Shown: piece by piece, positions 1 through 6,230 of the stretch
Numbering within the stretch: position 1 is the first letter of the stretch
Layout of the letters: each line of letters starts with the position of its first letter
DNA from: an uncultured Schwartzia sp.
Lineage (GTDB): Bacteria; Bacillota; Negativicutes; Selenomonadales; Selenomonadaceae
Reading direction: 5' to 3'
DNA: 15,206 bases
NCBI GenBank assembly: GCA_905372875.1
Contig: CAJPQU010000034.1
Coordinates: 1 to 15,206 of the forward strand
Translations under genes and position numbers: made by a program
The notes under the pieces: generated by a model
Database searches by the model: none
Told to the model about the DNA's origin: nothing
What the model saw: only the letters and a program-made list of their open reading frames with translations

Positions 1-1324
1 CCAGGAGAGCCCGCACCCGTTCCGGTGCCGTAAAGGTTTCGTCGGCGTCTAAGACGGCCACCCAGTCCCCCTTCGCCTTGGAAAGCACGAAATTGCGCGC
101 CGCCGCGAAATCATCCCCCCACGGGAAATCATACACCTTCGCCCCCGCCGCCTCTGCCAGCGCCCGCGTATCATCCGCAGAGCCGGTATCGGCTACGAGG
201 CGTTCGTCACTGTAAACCGCAGTATTTCGGAGCCAGGCAGGCATGTCCCGTTCTTCATCCCGAGCGATGAGGCAGGCCGATATCGTGATCTTCCGTTCCC
301 GCGCCTGCATCTTCTCCCACAGCCCTCGCCGCTTCTCCACCGCCGCCCCCATGGCAGCATCGAATTGCAGCGGCTCTATGCCGTGATACGCAGCAAAGGC
401 GCGAAGGGCTGCCCCGGCTTCTCGAACGGCTCCTTCGTAGTCAAAGAGATACGCCAGACACTCCGCATATTCGGCATGGAATTCCGGCAGTTCGGGAAAA
501 TCCTCGGTTGCCCGCCGGGCGACCTCCCGCCGCTCATCAAAGGCCGCCGGATGCCGTGCCAACCGCCGCAGGATCAGACGATAGGAACGGCTGGCGTAGG
601 TAGAGGACTGCCGCCCGTTGGCGATGTCCATATAAGCGTATTTCATGGCCATCGCTTCGTCATCCAGCCCATCATAAGCCTCAGCCAGCGCCATATAAAG
701 CGTTTCCGGCTGACGGCTCTCCGCTAAATCCATGAGCAACAACCGCAGATTCCGCTCCGCTTTCCCTCGGGACAAATGGGTTGAGTACCCGGTATGCATA
801 AGCAGCAGCCGTTCCTCGGGGATGACGGCCACACGCTTCACGTTCTCCCCGTTTTCCCGGAGCTGTTCATGAATCCGCCCCTCGTAGCGCAGGGTCGGTT
901 TCCTCCGGAAAATGCGCGGGGTGTAGACATCCACCAAGTGGGCGCCCGTGTCCGCGTCGATGTTGCGCCACTGGATGAGGAGCAGATCCGTTCCCGCCGC
1001 ATCCGCCGCCTGAATTTCCCCCCGGAGATTCCCCCGGGTTTCCGGCGTAAAGTATTCGTCCGCATCTAAGAACACCACCCAGTCCGCTGTCAGCTCGTCC
1101 AAAGCGAAATTACGCGCCTCGGAAAAATCATCCTGCCAGGGATGCGAAAGCACGCGCGCACCATAACTTTGTGCGATCTGTACGGTATCATCAGTGGAGC
1201 CGGTATCCACTACCAACAGCTCATCCGTCTGCCCCTTGATACTTTCCAGCGACCGCCCCAAGACCGCCGCCTCGTTGCGGACGATGTAACACCCCGCAAG
1301 GCGCAGTTCACCCTTCTCGTTCAT
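1..1324 (-). CDS. Multi-domain GT2 glycosyltransferase with TPR segment, partial (C-terminus off the window)
   Basis: The frame stays open from an ATG at 1324 to the window edge (441 codons, no stop), so only the N-terminal part is present. Residues about 9-195 form a GT-A family 2 domain: start GCYIVRNEAAVLGRSL, the nucleotide-sugar/metal motif FLDADE (D87, D89) and IHEQL near 151. Residues about 200-310 are helical and TPR-like. A second GT2 domain begins near 346 (ISACLIARDEERDMPAWL) and repeats the DAD motif (D426, D428). It probably transfers sugars in the cytoplasm; the acceptor is inferred to be flagellin because the gene lies in the cluster downstream of it. The start overlaps the end of the preceding GT2 gene by 17 bp, with AAGGGG six bases before the ATG, which suggests translational coupling. 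Family assignment is firm; substrate and linkage are unknown. Confidence 0.88.
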   Translation of the reverse strand, partial: MNEKGELRLAGCYIVRNEAAVLGRSLESIKGQTDELLVVDTGSTDDTVQIAQSYGARVLSHPWQDDFSEARNFALDELTADWVVFLDADEYFTPETRGNLRGEIQAADAAGTDLLLIQWRNIDADTGAHLVDVYTPRIFRRKPTLRYEGRIHEQLRENGENVKRVAVIPEERLLLMHTGYSTHLSRGKAERNLRLLLMDLAESRQPETLYMALAEAYDGLDDEAMAMKYAYMDIANGRQSSTYASRSYRLILRRLARHPAAFDERREVARRATEDFPELPEFHAEYAECLAYLFDYEGAVREAGAALRAFAAYHGIEPLQFDAAMGAAVEKRRGLWEKMQARERKITISACLIARDEERDMPAWLRNTAVYSDERLVADTGSADDTRALAEAAGAKVYDFPWGDDFAAARNFVLSKAKGDWVAVLDADETFTAPERVRALL

Positions 1325-2438
1325 GCCGTTCCCCTTCCCGGCAAAATTTCTCGTACTTCTGCCGCGCTGCCTCATTCGTCGGATCCGTCGTCAACGCCTG
1401 CCGAAAATATGTTTCCGCTTCCGCCGTATCTCCCGCCAGCGCCGCTAATTCCCCCAGCCGCGCATAAACAACAGACGCCGTCCGCGGCGAATAATACCCT
1501 GCTTCAATGCCCCCATCCTCCGGATGTTCGTAAAGCGCCGCTGCCCTTTGCAGTGAAACGCGGGCATCTTTCAAGCGCCCCATCCCGCAGAGGATCATCC
1601 CCCGCTCGCCGTAAAACTCCGGCTTTTTAGGAAATTCTGCTATCGCCCGCTCCGCCAGCGCCAGCATTTCCGCCAAATCCCAATCAAGTTGCCGCATAGA
1701 TTCAATCGCCGTGTGGAAAGAATGGCTGCGCGCCGCTACCGTGTCAATCGGTGAATCTAAAGATAAAATCGCGTACTTTAACGCCTTTCGATAATCCTTG
1801 AGGCCAAAATAGCAGTCGGCCAATCCTGGATAATGCTGCGGCCCCTCCCCATGCTCCGCCATATCCTTTTGCAAAAGCCGCAGATTGCGCTCTACCTTCC
1901 GGCGAATGATTCCCGAAGAATACCCCGTATGATACAGGCTGAGCCGAGCATCGGCAAATCCCAGCCGCAGCTGTCCATCGATACGCGCGATATTCTCGTG
2001 GACCCGGCCCCGATACCGTAAGGACGGTGAGCGGCGGAAAAGGCGCAGCAGGCGATCCCGCCCTATTTCCCGGTGCTTTTCGTCGGCATCCATTTCCACC
2101 ACCTCCACCATCACCGCGTCAAGGCACGGGCGCACGGCGTCCAGCTCCTCCACCGCGCCCCGCACCGCCGCCGGGTGCAGAAACCCCTCGTCCGCATCAA
2201 GGAAGATGATCCAATCCCCGGTCGCCGCATCCAGCGTAAAATTCCGTGCTGCCGCAAAATCATCCTGCCAGACGTAATCCAGAACCTTCGCCCCCGCCTG
2301 CGCCGCGATCTCTCTGGAAACGTCCTCTGATCCGGTATCGGCGACGATCAATTCATCGGCAAAGCCTGTCACCGTCGCCAATGATCGAGGCAAATTGGCT
2401 GCCTCATTTTTTACGATATAGCAAACCGAAATCTTCAT
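1308..2438 (-). CDS. GT2 family glycosyltransferase with C-terminal TPR repeats
   Basis: The 376-residue protein has an N-terminal GT2 domain (about 1-190) and a C-terminal tetratricopeptide region (about 200-370). The GT2 part shows the opening strand ISVCYIVKNEAANLPRSL, VADTGSEDVS near 32-41, the catalytic/metal motif FLDADEG (D81, D83), the RVHENI segment at 145-150 and HTGY at 170-173. The TPR part ends with LAALAGDTAEAETYFRQAL. This architecture is common in protein and peptide O- or S-glycosyltransferases of Bacillota, where the TPRs bind acceptor or partner proteins. There is no signal peptide or membrane segment, so it should act in the cytoplasm. An AGGAG lies 10 nt before the ATG. 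It follows the GT8 gene by 78 nt and overlaps the next GT2 gene by 17 bp. A role in flagellin glycosylation is inferred from position. Confidence 0.9.
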   Translation of the reverse strand: MKISVCYIVKNEAANLPRSLATVTGFADELIVADTGSEDVSREIAAQAGAKVLDYVWQDDFAAARNFTLDAATGDWIIFLDADEGFLHPAAVRGAVEELDAVRPCLDAVMVEVVEMDADEKHREIGRDRLLRLFRRSPSLRYRGRVHENIARIDGQLRLGFADARLSLYHTGYSSGIIRRKVERNLRLLQKDMAEHGEGPQHYPGLADCYFGLKDYRKALKYAILSLDSPIDTVAARSHSFHTAIESMRQLDWDLAEMLALAERAIAEFPKKPEFYGERGMILCGMGRLKDARVSLQRAAALYEHPEDGGIEAGYYSPRTASVVYARLGELAALAGDTAEAETYFRQALTTDPTNEAARQKYEKFCREGERHEREG

Positions 2439-2516
2439 TCCCTTGGCTCTCCTCGTTCTGGCTGAAGGGCGATAGTGCCCCTATGCAGCCGTGACATCCT
2501 GTCTGCCTTTTATCGT

Positions 2517-3749
2517 TCAAAGAGCGGCGAAAAATTCACCGCTCGAAAGTTCCCAACCGCCGGCACCACGGGGCAAAAACTGTCCCGCGTCAATAAAATC
2601 ATGATTTTCTGCCAATCCCGCGCGCTCCAGATACGGGCGCAGCGCCTCATAGGCCGCCGCCGGCAGGCAAAAGATGAACAGCGCCCCCCGCCTCTTCTTC
2701 ACCATATCCAATATCCGGCTGACGAACAGCTGCCCCTGCGCGTCCATCGCCGCCTGAAAAAGCGCGCCCCCCGCCGGCTCCAGAAGTTTGAGCAACTCGT
2801 CCCGCCGCGCTTCCGGCCCGAAAAAAATTCTCTGCCGCCCGGCAGTTTCAGAAAATATTTGGCGGCTGTGCGCCCGCCAGCCATCATATACGCGAGCCAA
2901 ACCGGCAAAGAGCCTTTCAAAGGCCGCTCCCTCCCACCATGGCGATCGCAGATAATAACGCAGAAACAGTTGATTAAAAGGATCTCCCGGCAAAAAGAAA
3001 TCAAGCGCCCGCCCGGCATAATGGTAAAGGCAAGCAGACAAGGGGTGGCCAAGCCGGCGTTCCGCGACCACAAAAGCATCGTAACGCACATCCAGAGGCT
3101 GATAAGAATCGGCAAAGACCACATTTAAAATGTCCTGATCGTAGCAAAAGCAATCGGGATGCGCCCGCAGCACCTCAATGCCCGCCACCGCCAGTTCGGG
3201 AATCTCCCGCAGGCGATCCAGATCAATGAGTAAGACCCCCGAATTAAAATACCGCGCCCGATCAACCAGCCCCGCTTCCACCAGCGGCTGTGGCGCTGGC
3301 ATTCCATAGGTCAGCGCGACCTCAGGAACCGCGCCTAAGACGCTGCCCCTCAAAGGTTCCGCCCAAAGCTCGGCAATATCCAAGTGAAGTACGGTATCGG
3401 AATCAAGATAAATGAGCCGATGAACCTCCGGCGGCAGGACCGCGGCCGCCAGTAAGCGGTAAACGGAAGCGGGGCTGAAACGCGACGTCATAAGACCGGG
3501 CAATTGCCGATGAATCTCCGCTAATTCCTTTGCCTGCCGCTCTTCCATATCGTAAAAACAAATCGTTTGCCCCGCCGCTGCTACCAACTCTCGAAAGCGC
3601 TCGCGATTTTCCCGGCTCAGCGTCTTATCCCCGAGAAGATGGATGGTCACATTTTCTTTCGTCTCATGAAGAAGCGATGCTATGCTGACCCCCGCGAATT
3701 TACTGTACCCTCCCGAGGCATCATGGACCGCGTAAGCTACATGGATCAT
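2517..3749 (-). CDS. GT8 family glycosyltransferase with extra C-terminal domain
   Basis: From the chosen ATG the protein has 410 residues. The first 260 or so form a glycosyltransferase family 8 (retaining, GT-A) domain: IHVAYAVHDASGGYSKFAGV at the start, the metal/nucleotide-sugar motif YLDSDTV (D116, D118), YFNSGVLLIDL at 167-177, YDQDILNVVF at 203-212 and HYAG at 243-246 in place of the usual His-x-x-Gly-x-x-Lys-Pro-Trp tail. About 110 further residues (300-410), including ALFIFCLPAAAYEALRPYLE, look like an extra alpha/beta segment I cannot name. The start at 3749 is preferred because GAGG lies 8 nt upstream; an in-frame GTG at 3791 would add 14 mostly basic and acidic residues but lacks a well-spaced site. 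It is the first gene after the flagellin terminator. No clear promoter is visible, so it may depend on readthrough. Confidence 0.88.
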   Translation of the reverse strand: MIHVAYAVHDASGGYSKFAGVSIASLLHETKENVTIHLLGDKTLSRENRERFRELVAAAGQTICFYDMEERQAKELAEIHRQLPGLMTSRFSPASVYRLLAAAVLPPEVHRLIYLDSDTVLHLDIAELWAEPLRGSVLGAVPEVALTYGMPAPQPLVEAGLVDRARYFNSGVLLIDLDRLREIPELAVAGIEVLRAHPDCFCYDQDILNVVFADSYQPLDVRYDAFVVAERRLGHPLSACLYHYAGRALDFFLPGDPFNQLFLRYYLRSPWWEGAAFERLFAGLARVYDGWRAHSRQIFSETAGRQRIFFGPEARRDELLKLLEPAGGALFQAAMDAQGQLFVSRILDMVKKRRGALFIFCLPAAAYEALRPYLERAGLAENHDFIDAGQFLPRGAGGWELSSGEFFAAL

Positions 3750-3848
3750 CAAGTTCGCCTCTTTCTCTTTTTTAGTTTTGTGCTGCTTCACATGATATTT
3801 CTATTCGCCATGAACCTCCGTTTTCCTTTACCGCCGGCAAAAACACAG

Positions 3849-3880
3849 AAAAAAGCCCCTCCCTTGCGGGAGAGGCTTTT
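3849..3880 (-). terminator. Intrinsic terminator of the flagellin gene
   Basis: On the minus strand a 13-bp stem (arms 3868-3880 and 3851-3863, one G-U wobble) closes a GCAA tetraloop of the stable GNRA class, and six U residues run out at 3854-3849. It starts 18 nt after the flagellin stop codon. This is a very strong rho-independent terminator and should make flagellin a discrete transcript, leaving the glycosyltransferase genes to partial readthrough or a separate promoter. Confidence 0.95.
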
Positions 3881-3898
3881 GAAGTCTGGTAGTCCAGA

Positions 3899-5218
3899 TT
3901 ACTGGAGCAAGCTGAGAACCGAGCTGGAGTTCTGGTTCGCCTGAGACAGCATGGACTGAGCGGCCTGCAGAAGAACGTTGTTCTTCGTGTATTCCGTCAT
4001 TTCCTTCGCCATGTCGGCGTCGCGGATCGTGGACTCGGAGTTCTGGACGTTCTCGGAAGCCGTGGTCAAGTTGCTGCTCGTGTATTCGAGGCGGCTCTCG
4101 ACGGCGCCGATGGTCGTCTGCTGATCCAGAGCTTTCTGGAGAGCATTGTCAAGAACGTTGATCGCCGCGTTGGCTTTACCCTGCGTCGAAACATTCAGCG
4201 TCACACCGTCAGTACCCTTAAGACCAAGAGCAACGGAACGCATATCCGTCATGCCGACCTTGATGGCCTGGTTGGCTCTCGTGCCGACCTGGAGCACGAT
4301 GGAGTTGTCATCCGACTTGTTCTGGGCCCGGATGGACTCGGAGAAGTTATCGAGAACAGAGTTCGCGTTCTTGTTGATCTTGCCCGTGTTATCCGTGATG
4401 CTCATCGTGAAGCCGGAGATCTGACCGTCCGTGCCGCTGGTCGTCGCCGTCATCGTGATCGCGGAACCCATGTCAGCCGTGTAGACCGTATTGCCCGAGC
4501 CATCAAGGCCGATCTTCGCCGTAGCGCTCGCCAAAGACAGCGCTTCCTTCAGGGTGTTAACCCCGTTGTAGGCGACCTTTTTAAGGACTTCCTCCAACGA
4601 ATTGCTGCCGACCTGGAAGGTCGTGATGTAGGTCTGGCCCTGCCGAACGTAGGAAACCGTCACCTGATCCGTGCTGTGGATGTAGAGAGCCTCGCCGTTG
4701 CGATTCTGCAGATCCGTCAGAGCGGAAGCACCCGTCGTATCCTTGCTCATGCTCTCATTGGTCAGCGACGTCGAAGTCGTCGTCGTCTTGTTGTTGTGCG
4801 AGCCATCAACAAGATACTTGCCGTTGTAAGTGACGTTGGCGTTGTCATCGATCTGGTCGATGGACTGATCGAGTTCCTTCTGGATCGTCTTGCGGTCGAT
4901 GTCCGTATTGGTATCGTTGGCCGCGTTGATGACCTTCTCTTTGAGGGTCTTCAGAATGTCAACAGTGCTGGAGACAGCGCCTTCAGCAACGCGCATCAGG
5001 CTGTTGCCGTTCTGGGTGTTGCGGTTGTCCTGATCCAAGGATTTGATCTGGACACGCATACGCTCGGAAATCGCATAGCCCGAAGAGTCATCCGCCGCGC
5101 TGTTGATCCGCATCCCGGACGAAACCTTCTGCAGGCTCTTGGCGAGCGCGTTGGAGTTCCTGTTCAGGATGTTCAGAGTGTTGACCGCCGACATGTTGTT
5201 CTTTACTACCATTGCCAT
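3899..5218 (-). CDS. hag: Flagellin, filament subunit
   Basis: This 439-residue flagellin has conserved D0/D1 ends and a variable middle. N-terminus: MVVKNNMSAVNTLNILNR, VSSGMRINSAADDSSGYAIS at 32-51, and NDTNTDIDRKTIQKELDQS around 101-119. C-terminus: LEYTSSNLTTASENVQNSES about 377-396, then ADMAKEMTEYTKNNVLLQAA at 401-420 and SQANQNSSSVLSLLQ at the end. The Ser/Thr/Asn-rich region about 140-350 is surface-exposed D2/D3-like sequence and a likely O-glycosylation target for the downstream transferases. There is no cysteine. The start at 5218 is set by GGAGG 10 nt upstream. Secreted by the flagellar type III system with FliS, it polymerises under the FliD cap. It is flanked by its own sigma-28-type promoter and terminator. 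The segment matching the TLR5 site of enteric flagellins is altered (see findings). The symbol follows Bacillus; fliC is equivalent. Confidence 0.98.
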   Translation of the reverse strand: MAMVVKNNMSAVNTLNILNRNSNALAKSLQKVSSGMRINSAADDSSGYAISERMRVQIKSLDQDNRNTQNGNSLMRVAEGAVSSTVDILKTLKEKVINAANDTNTDIDRKTIQKELDQSIDQIDDNANVTYNGKYLVDGSHNNKTTTTSTSLTNESMSKDTTGASALTDLQNRNGEALYIHSTDQVTVSYVRQGQTYITTFQVGSNSLEEVLKKVAYNGVNTLKEALSLASATAKIGLDGSGNTVYTADMGSAITMTATTSGTDGQISGFTMSITDNTGKINKNANSVLDNFSESIRAQNKSDDNSIVLQVGTRANQAIKVGMTDMRSVALGLKGTDGVTLNVSTQGKANAAINVLDNALQKALDQQTTIGAVESRLEYTSSNLTTASENVQNSESTIRDADMAKEMTEYTKNNVLLQAAQSMLSQANQNSSSVLSLLQ

Positions 5219-5224
5219 AATGTA

Positions 5225-5237
5225 AATTCCTCCCTGG
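5225..5237 (-). promoter_or_regulatory. Flagellin Shine-Dalgarno overlapping a predicted CsrA site
   Basis: On the minus strand CCAGGGAGGAATT contains the flagellin GGAGG Shine-Dalgarno 10 nt before the ATG and also the CAGGGA core of a CsrA target. In Bacillus subtilis hag the downstream CsrA site overlaps the Shine-Dalgarno in the same way, and bound CsrA blocks the ribosome. CsrA binding here is inferred. Confidence 0.7.
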
Positions 5238-5256
5238 TTTATATAGATTTTCTTTA

Positions 5257-5272
5257 CGGGCATCCCTGCCCG
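5257..5272 (-). promoter_or_regulatory. Leader hairpin with GGGA loop, predicted high-affinity CsrA site
   Basis: The minus strand reads CGGGCA-GGGA-TGCCCG, a perfect 6-bp stem whose four-base loop is GGGA. Known high-affinity CsrA ligands present GGA in a hairpin loop with the surrounding consensus RUACARGGAUGU, and CAGGGAUG here matches the core. The site lies about 30 nt upstream of the second predicted site over the Shine-Dalgarno, close enough for one CsrA dimer to bridge both. The hairpin is seen directly; its binding of CsrA is inferred. Confidence 0.75.
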
Positions 5273-5288
5273 CTTTTAACTTTATAAT

Positions 5289-5358
5289 AGTGAGTTCCGC
5301 TGCCGATTTCCGTCCGGGTGCTAGCGGTCCGTTCCGTCCCCCAGCCTCGGATCTCACT
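5289..5358 (-). other. Long-range stem in the flagellin 5' leader
   Basis: Arms at 5348-5358 and 5289-5299 on the minus strand are complementary over 11 positions with one A-A mismatch and enclose 48 nt. The enclosed part holds several GGA triplets (about ten occur over the whole leader). The structure would fold early in the transcript and could stabilise the mRNA or offer extra low-affinity CsrA contacts. Pairing is by eye only. Confidence 0.55.
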
Positions 5359-5380
5359 GATTATCCTCTTATCACCCGTT

Positions 5381-5406
5381 ATATCGGATGATTTTTGATT
5401 TTCTTA
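5381..5406 (-). promoter_or_regulatory. Sigma-28 (SigD/FliA-type) promoter of flagellin
   Basis: The minus strand carries TAAG (5406-5403), a 14-nt spacer and TCCGATAT (5388-5381). The Bacillus SigD consensus is TAAA-N14/15-GCCGATAT, so the -10 matches 7 of 8 and the -35 matches 3 of 4. Transcription should start near 5374, giving a leader of about 155 nt. It links flagellin expression to the anti-sigma factor FlgM encoded upstream. Confidence 0.85.
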
Positions 5407-5417
5407 AGCCTTCGACG

Positions 5418-5438
5418 AAAAATTTTTCAAAAATTTTT
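5418..5438 (-). promoter_or_regulatory. Phased A5T5 repeat, UP-element-like, upstream of the flagellin promoter
   Basis: Two A5T5 decamers separated by one base repeat with an 11-bp period, about one helical turn. They lie 12 to 32 bp upstream of the -35, roughly -44 to -64 from the predicted start, where the RNA polymerase alpha subunit contacts an UP element. Such tracts also bend DNA. The sequence and position are clear; stimulation of the promoter is inferred. Confidence 0.55.
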
Positions 5439-5473
5439 CTAATCTTGTGCTTTAGGGCTTTCGATCCGTAAAA

Positions 5474-5821
5474 TCAGTACGCCTTGTCAAAACCGCGCAT
5501 CAGCGTCGGCGCCTCGTCAAAATCATAAGCCCGGGTGTAGGCTTCCACCGACTCGCTGCGGTGCCGGGCGGTGTTAAGCCAGCGCTTGGCCGCCTGCTGC
5601 ATAGCAAGATCAAGAGGCTTCAGCTCCGCCAAAAGGGCTTCCCCCTCCGATGTCCCGCGAAAGTCATCGGCAGGAAGCGCCTCAATCCAGCGGAAAACAG
5701 TCTCCCGCTGCTTGGCCAGATCAAAGAACATGTCCACGTCATCCTTATCGATGAACTTCTTCATCTCCTGGGTCAGCGCTAAAAACTGCTGCCACAGGGA
5801 TTGCGCCGTGCGCTCCGCCAT
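5474..5821 (-). CDS. fliT: FliT-like flagellar chaperone
   Basis: This 115-residue, mostly helical protein begins MAERTAQSLWQQFLALTQEM and contains a long amphipathic helical stretch (FFDLAKQRETVFRWIEALP). There is no signal peptide or membrane segment. Its size, helical content and position directly after fliS fit FliT, the export chaperone of the cap protein FliD. Sequence conservation in FliT is weak, so the name rests largely on context. The ATG at 5821 is one base after the fliS stop and has AGGAAAAGGGG upstream; the longer frame beginning inside fliS adds only a basic run and lacks a better site. No terminator is visible before the flagellin promoter. Confidence 0.75.
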   Translation of the reverse strand: MAERTAQSLWQQFLALTQEMKKFIDKDDVDMFFDLAKQRETVFRWIEALPADDFRGTSEGEALLAELKPLDLAMQQAAKRWLNTARHRSESVEAYTRAYDFDEAPTLMRGFDKAY

Positions 5822-5822
5822 T

Positions 5823-6203
5823 TTACTGCCCCTTTTCCTTCCGCGCTTTGACCATCGCCTTCGCCCACGCATCCCGAAGCTCGGAAATGATATGCTTGGC
5901 TTCGTCGATCTTCTCTACGTCACTCTTGAGATTCGCTTCCACTAAGCGGTCATACACGTAATTATACAACGGCATGAGCTGATGGGCAATATCGTATTCC
6001 ATATTCAGGGTAACGCGAAATTCGGTGATGATATTCTGGGCTTTTTGCAGAGCGGTATTCGCCTCTTCAAAATCTTTCTTTTCCAAAGCTTCCCGCCCTT
6101 CCGTCATGAAGCGAAGGGCGCCGTTGTAAAGCATCAAGGTCAGCGCTTCCGGCGTCGCCGTCAGGATCTGCTGTCTTTTATACGCTTCCGCGGCATTTAC
6201 CAT
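5823..6203 (-). CDS. fliS: Flagellar secretion chaperone FliS
   Basis: The 126-residue protein is a typical FliS. It opens with AAEAYKRQQILTATPEALTL, followed by MLYNGALRFMTEG at 24-36, a long helix (LEKKDFEEANTALQKAQNII) and IAHQLMPLYNYVYDRL. FliS is a four-helix bundle that wraps the disordered C-terminus of flagellin in the cytoplasm, prevents premature polymerisation and hands it to FlhA. Length equals the family norm. A GGGGGAAG Shine-Dalgarno precedes the ATG. The gene starts 27 nt after fliD and ends one base before the fliT-like start, so the three genes are almost certainly one operon. In Bacillus FliS also competes with FliW for flagellin, tying it to the FliW-CsrA switch encoded upstream. 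Confidence 0.97.
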   Translation of the reverse strand: MVNAAEAYKRQQILTATPEALTLMLYNGALRFMTEGREALEKKDFEEANTALQKAQNIITEFRVTLNMEYDIAHQLMPLYNYVYDRLVEANLKSDVEKIDEAKHIISELRDAWAKAMVKARKEKGQ

Positions 6204-6230
6204 ACTGCTTCCCCCTGCTTTTGACGGTCA

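Noticed and set aside
1..2440. Repeated GT2 DNA blocks as a mobile or recombination repeat
   Set aside because: The similarity follows protein motifs and is diverged at the DNA level, so it reflects old domain duplication rather than a recent repeat element.
3787..3810. Seven-codon leader peptide (MANRNIM) before the GT8 gene
   Set aside because: It has GGAGG only three bases from its ATG, which is too close, and nothing else supports translation; the overlap with an in-frame GTG of the GT8 frame may be chance.
4676..5287. Plus-strand open frame opposite the flagellin N-terminal region
   Set aside because: It is antisense to the highly conserved flagellin D0/D1 coding sequence, with Val/Ile/Arg/Asp-rich composition typical of such mirrors and no start signal.
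5418..5438. A5T5 repeats as an intrinsic terminator for the fliT-like gene
   Set aside because: The stems would be pure A-T with almost no loop, and there is no GC-rich arm. Their position relative to the sigma-28 boxes fits an UP element better.
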